Shown piece by piece: positions 47,299-56,229 of a stretch of DNA of 64,000 bases. The stretch spans positions 372,001 to 436,000 of the forward strand of contig NZ_CP113920.1 in assembly GCF_029395535.1 (NCBI RefSeq), read 5' to 3'. Both the position numbers and the translations under genes were made by a program. The stretch is from Bifidobacterium sp. ESL0732. Lineage in GTDB: Bacteria; Actinomycetota; Actinomycetes; Actinomycetales; Bifidobacteriaceae. Position 1 is the stretch's first letter. Each line of letters begins with the position of its first letter. The notes beneath the pieces are model-generated. The model made no database searches. It was given only the letters and a program-made list of their open reading frames with translations, and was not told where the DNA came from.

Positions 47299-48003
47299 GT
47301 GCGAATTATTGTTGCTGACTGCTCCGCCGTCTATTCCGGAAGGCTCAACGCCTCGTTGCCCATGGCAAAGCGAGTGCTCATGATCAAGGCCGACCAGAGC
47401 CTGCTGATTTTCTCCGAACTCGGTTCCTACAAACCGCTCAATTGGATGGCTGCGCCTTGCACCATCAAGGAAGTTACTCCGGAAAGCAACGCCGAAGATG
47501 CCGATGAAGAAGCCCCCGAAAAGGTGTTCCGCGTGGCTGCGCAAAAATCCACCGATGTTCTTGAGGTCACGGTACAGCATGTCTATTCCGATGAGACTTA
47601 CGATTTGGGGGAGGACCCCGGGCTCGTCAAGGACGGCGTCGAAGATCATCTCCAGTATTATCTGGCGGCTCAGATCGAGCGCATTGGCAAGGGCGCGAAA
47701 CTGGTGCGTCGCGAATACCCGACGCCCGTCGGCCCGGTCGACATCATGGCCATCGACGGCAACGGCCAGCACGTCGCCATCGAGATCAAGCGCCATGGCG
47801 GCATCGACGGCGTCGAACAGCTTACCCGCTATGTCAAGCTCTTAAACAAGGACCCGCTGCTTGCACCGGTACGTGGCATGTTCGCCGCCCAAACCATCAC
47901 CCCGCAGGCCCGGGTCCTGGCCACCGAGCGTGGTTTCGATTGCCTCATCCTCGACTATGAAGACATGAAAGGCACCGACGACGACAGCCTGCGTCTGTTC
48001 TGA
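47299..48003 (+). CDS. nucS: Endonuclease NucS/EndoMS (mismatch-specific)
   Basis: A 234-residue DNA endonuclease. In Actinobacteria, which lack MutS/MutL, NucS cuts mismatched DNA and acts in non-canonical mismatch repair (established). Seen here are MRIIVADCSAVYSGRLNASL, the PCTIKEVTPESN loop, and the RecB-like nuclease core VGPVDIMAID ... VAIEIKRHGGIDG with Asp, Glu and Lys in the expected order, then VEQLTRYV. I start at GTG 47299 (TAAGG upstream). Position directly after atpC is as I recall from other actinobacteria. An Asp/Glu-rich insertion lies near residues 67-78. The C-terminus ends in Leu-Arg-Leu-Phe, fitting a sliding-clamp contact (inference). Confidence 0.93.
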   Translation: MRIIVADCSAVYSGRLNASLPMAKRVLMIKADQSLLIFSELGSYKPLNWMAAPCTIKEVTPESNAEDADEEAPEKVFRVAAQKSTDVLEVTVQHVYSDETYDLGEDPGLVKDGVEDHLQYYLAAQIERIGKGAKLVRREYPTPVGPVDIMAIDGNGQHVAIEIKRHGGIDGVEQLTRYVKLLNKDPLLAPVRGMFAAQTITPQARVLATERGFDCLILDYEDMKGTDDDSLRLF

Positions 48004-48080
48004 CGCAAGTGAGACGCGATACAAATTTCTTATGGATGAAGTGTTAATCTCGAAGGTATTGTGCAGGGAGGATGGATGAT

Positions 48081-48940
48081 ATGAAGTGCAGTCATTGTGG
48101 ATTCGATTTGAGTGATCAAGCCCTTTTCTGCCCACAATGCGGTGTGAAAGTGGTACGTCCGCAACCTACAGTTGCCGCCGAATCCGCCTCATCTTCTCAA
48201 CCGGTCCAACCGACCGAACAGCCTTCGCAATCAGACCAATCGTCTCAACCTTCTCAGCAGCCTCAACAGGTCCTACCGACCCAGCCGATTCAGCAACCGC
48301 CTCAACCGGCTCACCGGCCCTCTCAACCTACGCCTCAGACCCAGCCTCAACCCGCGTTCCCCAGCCTCGCCGGCAGACCACGTATTATGCCCAAAATTCG
48401 CAGCAAAATCGGCCACAATATCAACAGGCTCCGCAGTCTGCTCAAAATTCCTATCGGTCTCAGCCACAGTATCAACAGGCTCCACAGACCACTCAGGGTT
48501 CTGCACAGGCACCGACGATGGCTGCTATTCCGCCGATTAAGAAGAAAAACCGTTTTCTTAAGATACTCACGGATATTGTGGCCGTACTTCTGGTTTTCGC
48601 TCTCGCTTTTTGGCTGCGTGGCATTCGGATAGCACATGACAGCACGCCTGATTCGGTGGAAAACGGCGCAGCATATGTTCAGAACAGAGGCTATAACCCT
48701 AATAGTTCCAACGGTTTGAGTGATTTGCAATCCCTAGGATTTAGGGGCTTAGAGGCCAAAAGCTGGTATGTCGGTAATGACGACAAGAAGATATACAATT
48801 ACGAGGTCGTTTGTGGCAGTGACGAGTATCGTTTGTATTATGCGCCCTCAGGGAAATATCAGGGCTGGACGATGATTCAAGGTCGCACGATAGTCCGGGA
48901 TACAGAGCCGAAGTTGGTTAAGTGCGATACCGGGAATTAA
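48081..48940 (+). pseudogene. Frameshifted zinc-ribbon membrane protein
   Basis: The N-terminal zinc ribbon (KCSHCGFDLS ... FCPQCGVKV, four Cys) starts at ATG 48081 with GGGAGGA upstream. A Pro/Gln/Ser-rich linker follows. The frame then drifts: the linker's natural continuation (YYAQNSQQNRPQYQQAPQ), one membrane helix (ILTDIVAVLLVFALAFWL) and an about 85-residue extracellular domain ending at 48940 lie in the -1 frame. The switch is around 48345-48385, next to a CCCC run. This looks like one protein of about 286 residues interrupted by a single-base change, whether real inactivation, phase variation or sequencing error. It belongs to the zinc-ribbon-tethered membrane family common in Gram-positives, and its neighbour at 49097 has the same ribbon. 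Confidence 0.7.
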
Positions 48941-49096
48941 TTGCTGCGAGTGTACCGAGAAACCGCGCAGCCAAGGTAAGGCGAATGGGCATCCGATCGG
49001 CTGTATCTATTTTGCCGGCCTCGCCGACATTCTGCGATGAATTTAAAGTTGAGTTTGACGAAGCGTCCGTGGATTAAAAGTATCTGGAGAGAACCC

Positions 49097-50950
49097 ATGT
49101 TATTGTGTACGCACTGCCGCCACTGGAATGGCGAGGATTTCCATTTTTGTGAGCAATGTGGCGGCGAGTTATCCACAAGAGAGAAAATTTATCATAAAGC
49201 GGGTTACATCCCTGCAAAGGAAAACGGACCGGTCTATTATGTCTCCTCCTCGAGAGGTGGAGCCTTCCGCTCGTTGCAGGAAGCCTTGGAACAAGTGCGA
49301 AAAGATTGCGCCGTCAATCAGAAAGCAGATGGAAATCCTCGGATCGTTCTCGACCCCGGTACATATGTCGTCAATGAGGTGCTGAAAATTGCATTCTCCG
49401 TGGTGATTGTCTCTTCGCCGGGTTGTTCGCCGCAGGACGTGGTAATCAAAGCCGGGAATGATGACGCCGAGATTCTATCGTTAGTTGAGAGCGACAATGA
49501 TGATGCTGATAACGATACCGATAACGAGGAAGGCGGAAATGAATCAGAATTATGCGCGGATGGAAAAATAGTATATGAAAATCTGACGCTGGACATCATT
49601 GTTTCCGGTACTGGCTTTATCGATAGCTGTGTCATACAAGATCCGTTGTGCGCTTGTGCAGGTTATCTGGTTGTCGTCAACTCATTGTTCTGTAAAAGAA
49701 TATTGGTGGGGGACGGAGGCATTTTGCTGCTGGCCCGGTCGATTGTCTCGAAGGGGATACAAGTTCTTGAACCAGATGAAGACCACTCTCCCCGTATAGT
49801 CGGGGTTATCGATCACTCTTTGGTATCAGGTGATTCGAAAACCTGGGGTATAAAGGCTTCGTATTGTGTCATGCTTGAAGTTTCGGAATCGAGAGTCAAA
49901 AACGGTATGTTTCTTGAGAAGACATTCCTGATTATGGGACGTTCCAAGGTCACCGGAGATTCAGACGCATATAACGGCGCGCCATTGATTCTCGATGGGG
50001 AAATCGCCGATCCCGAGTTTTTGAGCTATATGCCAAAGGATTCCTCGGCCAAATTCGATTCTATTGCTTTCGAGGATTTGAAAGTGAAGGCTTCGGATCT
50101 ATTCGGTGATGATGAGTCATCAGATGCTCCAGCAAGCCATGTCGACCAGCAGGGCGTAGACGAACTGCTTGCTCAATTGGACGCGCTGACAGGTCTGGAC
50201 TCCGTCAAAACCGATGTGCGCAAACAAATACGGCTTATCCAGTTCCAGCAGCAGAGGAAGGCTCAGGGACTGCCGGTCAATTCGATTTCGCATAACATGA
50301 TTTTCGCCGGCAATCCCGGAACCGGAAAAACCACGGTGGCTCGTATCTACGGCAAGTTGCTTTACAGTCTGGGTATCGTCAAAAAAGACGTATTCGTGGA
50401 GGCCGATCGCTCCCAATTTGTGGCAGCATATCTCGGTCAGACGGCCTTGAAGACCAAGAAAGTGATCAACAGCGCCCGTGGAGGTGTGCTGTTCATCGAC
50501 GAGGCCTATGCGCTGGTGCAGCAAGGTGGTTTTAGTGATGTTTACGGTCACGAGGCGGTGGATACGCTGTTGAAGGCGATGGAGGATTATCGCGATGATA
50601 TGGTCTTCATCCTCGCCGGATACACCGATGAGATGAAGCAGTTCCTCGATGCCAATGCCGGCCTCAAGTCCCGTATCCCGAACTGGCTGACATTCAAGGA
50701 TTATACGCCTGATGAGCTTGTGTCCATCACCAAAAACCTTGCCTCTCGTGAAGGATACGTCTTCGGCGACGGTGTCGAAGATAGGCTCAGGGATTATTTC
50801 GCCCGTACCTGCAAGGAAGAGCACTTCGGCAATGCCCGTTCGGCTCGTAACCTTTACGAGGCGGCCATTACCAACAAGGCGGCACGGGAGATAGAAAAAG
50901 GTGAGAACAGCGATCTCACAACGCTTATCAGTGAAGATTTCGAAGTTTAA
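49097..50950 (+). CDS. Zinc ribbon / beta-helix / CbbX-type AAA+ ATPase fusion
   Basis: A 617-residue protein with three parts. Residues 1-25 form a zinc ribbon (Cys4, Cys7, Cys18, Cys21). Residues about 38-330 carry short-strand repeats of pectate-lyase-like right-handed parallel beta-helix type (AFRSLQEALEQ, IVLDPGTYVV, then repeated val-ile-ser turns). After a linker, residues about 360-617 are an AAA+ module of the CbbX/SpoVK/EccA class. It shows Walker A GNPGTGKT at about 405-412, Walker B VLFIDEAYAL at about 465, then AGYTDEMKQFLDANAGLKSR and the ASREGYVF/arginine-rich sensor end. Nearest relatives are assembly ATPases of type VII secretion or rubisco remodelling. Start ATG 49097 has GGAGAG upstream. 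The whole fusion is one I do not recall. Confidence 0.75.
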   Translation: MLLCTHCRHWNGEDFHFCEQCGGELSTREKIYHKAGYIPAKENGPVYYVSSSRGGAFRSLQEALEQVRKDCAVNQKADGNPRIVLDPGTYVVNEVLKIAFSVVIVSSPGCSPQDVVIKAGNDDAEILSLVESDNDDADNDTDNEEGGNESELCADGKIVYENLTLDIIVSGTGFIDSCVIQDPLCACAGYLVVVNSLFCKRILVGDGGILLLARSIVSKGIQVLEPDEDHSPRIVGVIDHSLVSGDSKTWGIKASYCVMLEVSESRVKNGMFLEKTFLIMGRSKVTGDSDAYNGAPLILDGEIADPEFLSYMPKDSSAKFDSIAFEDLKVKASDLFGDDESSDAPASHVDQQGVDELLAQLDALTGLDSVKTDVRKQIRLIQFQQQRKAQGLPVNSISHNMIFAGNPGTGKTTVARIYGKLLYSLGIVKKDVFVEADRSQFVAAYLGQTALKTKKVINSARGGVLFIDEAYALVQQGGFSDVYGHEAVDTLLKAMEDYRDDMVFILAGYTDEMKQFLDANAGLKSRIPNWLTFKDYTPDELVSITKNLASREGYVFGDGVEDRLRDYFARTCKEEHFGNARSARNLYEAAITNKAAREIEKGENSDLTTLISEDFEV

Positions 50951-51120
50951 CACAGCGATGCCATGAACGGAAAATATTTGGCAATGATCCGTAGGTTTCG
51001 AAAGAGCTGATAAAAGATGTTGGGCATCATATCTGAGAAATATGTGATTATGGTTTCGTTGTACAATTTTGACGTATATTAGGGTAATAGCAAGAAGAGC
51101 AAGTCAACGGGGGATGAGGA

Positions 51121-51978
51121 ATGTCGCAACGAAAATCTCAGGCCATTGCGAATATGGAAGCTGCGGAACAGCAGTATCTCAATGAGAAAAAGGCGTACGA
51201 CAAGGCGTTGGCAGATGCGAACCTGAAACTCATGTCATCTCAACACAAACACAAAAAATCCCTCAAACGTACCGATAAAGCCTTGGATAACGCGAGAGAA
51301 GAGTTGCATAAACCGGTTTCAACGGTCGGCGATGCGAAGCTTTACTGGGATCACGTCGAGTACGAGGGACGGTCGATGGCCCTCGAAAAAGGGATGACCG
51401 CTGAGGTTCATGCTTCAGGCAATGTGTACGTGACAGCCGAGACCCGAGGCAAGGTTGGTGTAAGCGTCCTGGGTGCCGCCGTCGGGGGAGTGGTAGCGGG
51501 TAAACTCGGCGCCGTTGCCGGAGGCAAGAAAAACAAGGTCGAGACCAAAAATTCGGTTCACGATAAACGCAACCTGTTTATTGTGCTGCAGACGTCGAAT
51601 AATGCGCTGTCGATTCAATGCGACCCCGACCATGAGGACGAAGCCCGAAAATTCGCTGATCATGTTATACGCTCATCGTCGAATATGGATGGAGTCAAGC
51701 AGGACAACGAGGACGAGATCGCCGAGTTGGAAAAAGAACTGGACGCCGTTAAAAACGATACGGGTGATATAGAGCGAGCCCAACAAAATGTTCAATATTA
51801 TGAGAACAACAAAGCCGCTATGCAAAATGCCTATTCTGTATATCAACAGGCTATGGCCTATGTTCCTAAGCCTCAGCTGCAGGCCTATCAGAAAAATAAG
51901 TCTCGTATAAAAACGCTTAAGGTGATTTTTGTGATTTTGGTGGTTTTGATGTTCCTTTATATTGTGTTTTTCCTATAG
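51121..51978 (+). CDS. Tail-anchored coiled-coil protein with PH-like segment
   Basis: A 285-residue protein with a long Lys/Glu/Ala coiled coil (residues about 1-65) and a central beta-rich segment of about 110 residues (KLYWDHVEYEGRSMALEKGM through VLQTSNNALSIQCDP). The central segment reads like a bacterial PH/GRAM-type domain interrupted by a Gly-rich hairpin (VLGAAVGGVVAGKLGAVAGG). A second coiled coil (about 195-250) and a single C-terminal membrane helix (VIFVILVVLMFLYIVFFL) complete it. The last residues are hydrophobic, so it is tail-anchored with its bulk in the cytosol. GGGGATGAGG precedes the ATG. It lies 170 bases after the AAA+ fusion and may be its membrane partner. Confidence 0.6.
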   Translation: MSQRKSQAIANMEAAEQQYLNEKKAYDKALADANLKLMSSQHKHKKSLKRTDKALDNAREELHKPVSTVGDAKLYWDHVEYEGRSMALEKGMTAEVHASGNVYVTAETRGKVGVSVLGAAVGGVVAGKLGAVAGGKKNKVETKNSVHDKRNLFIVLQTSNNALSIQCDPDHEDEARKFADHVIRSSSNMDGVKQDNEDEIAELEKELDAVKNDTGDIERAQQNVQYYENNKAAMQNAYSVYQQAMAYVPKPQLQAYQKNKSRIKTLKVIFVILVVLMFLYIVFFL

Positions 51979-52061
51979 GGCGTTGAGCAAAGACCGGATT
52001 TGCCAAGAATCCTGAGCCCCTTGGTATCTGAGTTGCTTTCTTGAGAAAAGTTACGATATAA

Positions 52062-52100
52062 AATTCCCGGACGCCGCGAAATGCGGAATGTCCGGGAATT
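52062..52100 (-). terminator. Terminator between convergent genes
   Basis: AATTCCCGGAC / GTCCGGGAATT (11 bp) with an inner CCGC/GCGG stem. On the minus strand it is followed by TTTTA, so it serves the FKBP gene mainly. Confidence 0.8.
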
Positions 52101-52139
52101 ATCTTGTTTCGATTTATCTATCGGATTTCGATGGTCAAC

Positions 52140-53105
52140 TTACTGCTGGGTCTGCATCTGGCCGTAATCGTAGAGGATGTCGACCACGAAATAGAGCGTT
52201 GAGTTGGCGGGAATCTTGGCCTGCGCCTTGTCCCCATAACCCAGGTTCGGAGGGATGACCAGCAGCACCTGCGAACCGACCGTCTGTCCGGCCAGTCCTT
52301 TCTTCCATCCTTCCACGACCTGCTGCAGCGAGAACTGTGCGGCCTTGCCGCGGTCCCAGGAGGAATCAAACTTCGAGGGCTTGCCATCGGCATCCATCAC
52401 CCAGCCGGTGTAATGCGCATCGATGGTGTCGGTCTCGGCCACTTTCTGGCCCTTGCCTTTGATCAGCGGCTGGACCACGAGGTCGTTGCCTGGCTTGTAA
52501 CCGTTGAAGTCGATGGAAGGCGCGCCCTTTTCGTTGAGCGTCACCTTGGGCAGGTCCGTGGGAATGTCCGTCACCTTTTCGCCCTCGGCACGCGTCATCG
52601 GCTTGGACTGCGAGACGATGGTAAGCGCCATGATGTAGGAGGTACTGGCCTTGTTGTTGTCGTTGACGCCGAAAGCGATGGTCGAGTTGATCTTCTGGTC
52701 CTTCAGCACGTTGTAATAGGTCTTGCCTGTGCCGTCTTCGTTCATGATCATTGAGCAATCGGGGGTGTTCTTCTCCCACGTGCTCATCATCTCGCTGCCG
52801 TCCTTGGCGTTGAGCGCGATTCCCTGCACGCAGACGTGGTTGTCTTTCTGAATCGCGGGACCATTGCCCTTCTGCAGCACGGCATAGGAATTATTGACCA
52901 CCTTCATGGGGGTATGGAAGGTGATTTTCGGCTTTTTGCCAAGTGTTCCGGTGGCTTTGACTCCGGCCATCTGCGTACCGTCTGAAGAATCAGCGGATTT
53001 GCTGTTGTCGCTGCTCGATCCGCAAGCGGCCATGCCGAAGGACAGGGCGATGGCGCAGGCGGCGGCGAGAATACGGCCGAATTTTCGCGAGTGATTGTTG
53101 CTCAT
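52140..53105 (-). CDS. FKBP-type peptidyl-prolyl isomerase lipoprotein
   Basis: A 321-residue lipoprotein: lipobox MAAC (Cys28) then a Ser/Asp linker. The C-terminal about 100 residues form an FKBP domain (DTIDAHYTGWVMDADGKPSK, FDSSWDRGKAAQFSLQQVVEGW, LVIPPNLGYGD). Between them lies an about 170-residue domain (FHTPMKVVNNSYAVLQKGNG through PKVTLNEKG) that could be a second, degenerate FKBP-like repeat. It probably helps fold secreted proteins at the outer face of the membrane, plausibly including surface adhesins. It is monocistronic, with an upstream AT-rich gap of about 220 bases containing nothing I recognise. Confidence 0.9.
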   Translation of the reverse strand: MSNNHSRKFGRILAAACAIALSFGMAACGSSSDNSKSADSSDGTQMAGVKATGTLGKKPKITFHTPMKVVNNSYAVLQKGNGPAIQKDNHVCVQGIALNAKDGSEMMSTWEKNTPDCSMIMNEDGTGKTYYNVLKDQKINSTIAFGVNDNNKASTSYIMALTIVSQSKPMTRAEGEKVTDIPTDLPKVTLNEKGAPSIDFNGYKPGNDLVVQPLIKGKGQKVAETDTIDAHYTGWVMDADGKPSKFDSSWDRGKAAQFSLQQVVEGWKKGLAGQTVGSQVLLVIPPNLGYGDKAQAKIPANSTLYFVVDILYDYGQMQTQQ

Positions 53106-53329
53106 GCCTCACCACACTAGCCCTGAACCTTGATTTACCCAATAATTCATCATTCTGTGAAGATTATTCCGGCAATTTCATCTGTCATTAAAGAAATGGC
53201 CAGTAAGCTTTCTGCTCGGATTTTCAAGGATTGACAACAATTTATGAATGCAGATTATCGGAATATAATATCAAAAAGAAATATTCTCCCAGCGTTCTAT
53301 CTGATAGGTCTTGTAGAATATAGGGCAAT

Positions 53330-55078
53330 ATGACTTCAACACACGATAAACAGCATAAGCACAACGCAAAGCCGACGAAACACGCGACCATCATGCGTGG
53401 CGTTGTCGCGCCGATTTTCGGTCTTCTCGCGGTGCTGTTCATCGTTTTGGGTACGTTGAACTTGACGGTCTGGAAGCCGGCACGCGAGGTCAGCGCGACC
53501 ACTTCGGTTTCCGGCACCCGTTACGTTGTCACCGACGCGGGAATGCTGAATCTGCTTGGCAAATCCGTCAATGTAAAGGTGAACACCCAAGGTAACCAGC
53601 CGAAGACCTCATCCAAATCCGATAATAGTAATACTAAAAGCGCGAAATCCGCGTCACAGACCTGTGTGGCCTTGGGCAACGCCAAAGACGCCACCGGTTG
53701 GCTGGCAGGTCAGAATTACACCCGCGTCACCGGGTTGGACGGCTGGAAGACCCTTTCGGTCAAACCCGCGGAGGGGCCGAAGCTCGGTGGTACGCAAAGT
53801 GGCGATGAGGTGGCGTTCAAAGATTCGGATATGTGGACGAACGTGAAGTGCGGCGACTCCGCGATTTCAATGAACCTGAACGACGTGAAGAACGACCAAG
53901 TGATGATCATCGATATGGGCGCAGGCGTCACGAAAAAGGGATCTGCCAAGAGGTCCGAGCAGCCAAGTGTCAACATCACCATGCATTGGGTGCGCGATCA
54001 GGTTCCGAACCATGCCATGCCGTTCTTCATCGCGGCAGGCGTCTGCGTGGTGCTGACCATACTGTCCGCCTCGGTCTTCGCGATTATGGCGAACGAATCG
54101 TTCAAGCGCAAGCGGGCCAAGCGTCGTGAGGTACGCGAGAAGGCGAAGGCCGAAGAGATCTCGATTTCCGAGGCCATGACGGGCAGCATTGCCGTACTCA
54201 AGACGAGTCTGACGCATTCGAGACACAACCATCGTCCGTCGCATAAGATCCGTACCTCCGATGTTGCCAGTGCTGGAGCTACACCTACGGTCGAAGCCGG
54301 CACGGACATCACATCTGGCGACAGCACGTTACCGGCCGACGGAGTTACAGAAGGTGGACTTCCGGGCGTGGACGGAACGGCTCCCAGCGTCATCGATCCG
54401 ACCAGGCGCAATCTCGTGGCCGATATGCAGATGCAGAATGATACGGATGAAAACCCTGTCAATGAATCGGATGGGGCCCAAGGCGATTCGTATCAGTCAC
54501 AGCTTCAGAATGCCAGTGGTGCCGAAGATGCTAATGCCGACGCTAATGCAAATGCCGATGAGGGCAGTGATGACGTCAGCCGGTTCGCGCGTCATCGTGG
54601 CAAGCCGGATCAGGAATCCGAATCCGAAGCAGCGGCGTCGGCACCAGTATCTGGCAGACATTCTCGGCATGCCACTGACGAGAGCGGGAACAATGACAAC
54701 CTCGCTCATCACGACGATGCCGGCAATCAAGACAACCATAGTGATGCCGACGACCACAACCAAGATGGTGACTTCAGAGCGGCCAACGTGGCCGTGTCGC
54801 TCGGGCATTCACAAGGCGACGCAGACAGCGACGCCGAACAGACAAAGTCTCACAACGAAGAAGGCCGCACGGCTTCCAGCGCCGACGAGCTGATTGATGA
54901 AGGTCATGCACAAGCCGAAACCACAGTGATTTCTGAGAATGATCTTCGTGATTATTTCGCCCGTTTCTCTTCGGAAACGTCAAGCGACGATGCAAACGAA
55001 GGAAATGAGGGCACGCAAGCCGCCTCAGCGCCAACCAGTGATACGCCGAATGCAAATGGGGACGGGGAAAACGTATGA
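53330..55078 (+). CDS. Two-helix membrane protein with long acidic cytoplasmic tail
   Basis: A 582-residue protein. The first membrane helix (GVVAPIFGLLAVLFIVLGTLNL, residues about 24-46) is followed by an extracytoplasmic domain (about 50-225, with two Cys near 111 and 169) and a second helix (FFIAAGVCVVLTILSASVFAI, about 228-248). The remaining 330 residues are cytoplasmic, Lys-rich at first then strongly acidic with Asp/Asn/Ala/His repeats (GNNDNLAHHDDAGNQDNH region). No enzyme motif is seen. The stop overlaps the following lipoprotein start (ATGA), so the two probably form one envelope complex. Function unknown. Confidence 0.65.
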   Translation: MTSTHDKQHKHNAKPTKHATIMRGVVAPIFGLLAVLFIVLGTLNLTVWKPAREVSATTSVSGTRYVVTDAGMLNLLGKSVNVKVNTQGNQPKTSSKSDNSNTKSAKSASQTCVALGNAKDATGWLAGQNYTRVTGLDGWKTLSVKPAEGPKLGGTQSGDEVAFKDSDMWTNVKCGDSAISMNLNDVKNDQVMIIDMGAGVTKKGSAKRSEQPSVNITMHWVRDQVPNHAMPFFIAAGVCVVLTILSASVFAIMANESFKRKRAKRREVREKAKAEEISISEAMTGSIAVLKTSLTHSRHNHRPSHKIRTSDVASAGATPTVEAGTDITSGDSTLPADGVTEGGLPGVDGTAPSVIDPTRRNLVADMQMQNDTDENPVNESDGAQGDSYQSQLQNASGAEDANADANANADEGSDDVSRFARHRGKPDQESESEAAASAPVSGRHSRHATDESGNNDNLAHHDDAGNQDNHSDADDHNQDGDFRAANVAVSLGHSQGDADSDAEQTKSHNEEGRTASSADELIDEGHAQAETTVISENDLRDYFARFSSETSSDDANEGNEGTQAASAPTSDTPNANGDGENV

Positions 55079-56082
55079 GCACGAAGAAACTGTTGAAAGC
55101 CTTGATGGCTGCGGCTCTGGCAGCTGCCACCCTTGTGGGCGCCGCTGCGTGTGGTGAGCAAACTCCGCAACCGCAGGGAGCCGAATCCTCCACCCAAACC
55201 CCCGATATCTCCGAGGCGCAGGAAAAGGCGATACGCAAGGCGACCCTCAATGCCCTTGATACTTCGGACAAAGCCAAGTCCCCTGACGGACTCTCGGCGC
55301 GTGTCACCGGCCCCGCACTCCAAGTGCGGACCAGCGAATTGGCGATTGCCCAGGCCACCGGCACGATGGATCCAAAGGCCACCATCCCCAAAGATATCGC
55401 GCAGACCATCGTTCCCACCCAATCGGGCTGGCCGCGTTCGGTATTCTCGATTACCACCACCACGCAGGATCAGCAGTCCAAGCGCCTCCTGGTGATGACC
55501 CAGCAGAGCCCGCGCAGCAATTACAAGCTGTGGGGTGTGGTAAGGCTTTTCCAAGGCGCGAAGTTGCCGGAGTTCGCCATTCCGTCAATCGGGGCCAGCA
55601 TGGGCTCTCCCGATGATTCCGGTTTGTCGATTTCCCCGCAGCAGACGGTGAATGATTATGCGGATGTGTTGACGCACGCCCAGCAGAGTAAATACGCTTC
55701 GAAATTCGACAGCGATTATTTCCGCGACGACTTGGCCAAACTCTCCGCAACGGTTCAGCAAGGCATGGAACGCAATCATGGCACGCAGACCCAGACCTTC
55801 ACCCCTGCCAAAGACCAGATTGCGGTGATGCGCTCCACCGAAGGCGGCGACTTGGTGGTTGCCCAGATCAATTCCGAATGGACCCGTATCGCCGGCGAAG
55901 GTCGCGAATCGCAGCCGGCCAGCGACGCCGAGCGCGCGCTGTTCGGGCAGGGCAAGGCCACCGGCACCATGAAAGTGACGTATGTCAATGTCCTCGCCTT
56001 CTACGTACCACCGGCCAAGTCCGGCAAAAAGGTGGTCGCCGTCGGCGCCGAACGTCAGCCCATCAAGGTCGAGGCGCTCTAA
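55075..56082 (+). CDS. Lipoprotein, function unknown
   Basis: A 335-residue secreted lipoprotein with lipobox AAAC (Cys26) and a Gln/Pro/Ser linker. The mature domain shows no motif I recognise; it is alpha/beta by composition, with SIGASMGSPDDSGLSISPQ and a C-terminal VTYVNVLAFYVPP stretch. The start overlaps the previous gene's stop by 4 bp. Co-expression with the two-helix protein suggests the lipoprotein contacts its extracytoplasmic domain. It is not a substrate-binding protein by appearance. Confidence 0.65.
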   Translation: MSTKKLLKALMAAALAAATLVGAAACGEQTPQPQGAESSTQTPDISEAQEKAIRKATLNALDTSDKAKSPDGLSARVTGPALQVRTSELAIAQATGTMDPKATIPKDIAQTIVPTQSGWPRSVFSITTTTQDQQSKRLLVMTQQSPRSNYKLWGVVRLFQGAKLPEFAIPSIGASMGSPDDSGLSISPQQTVNDYADVLTHAQQSKYASKFDSDYFRDDLAKLSATVQQGMERNHGTQTQTFTPAKDQIAVMRSTEGGDLVVAQINSEWTRIAGEGRESQPASDAERALFGQGKATGTMKVTYVNVLAFYVPPAKSGKKVVAVGAERQPIKVEAL

Positions 56083-56229
56083 AGCCTTTCAGCCTTTCAA
56101 TATGGGTCCGCCGTCAGGCAAAGCGCTGTCCTGTGGGGTCGGGCGACAGGTAGATTAGACATTGTTATATACGTTTCAGGTAGGTAGCGAGTCCTGTGTC
56201 GCAAAGATGCAGCGAGAAAGAAGGCACTT

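Noticed and set aside
49097..51978. A type VII secretion locus
   Set aside because: The AAA+ part is EccA-like, but there is no WXG100 protein, EccC ATPase or other Ecc component in the window.
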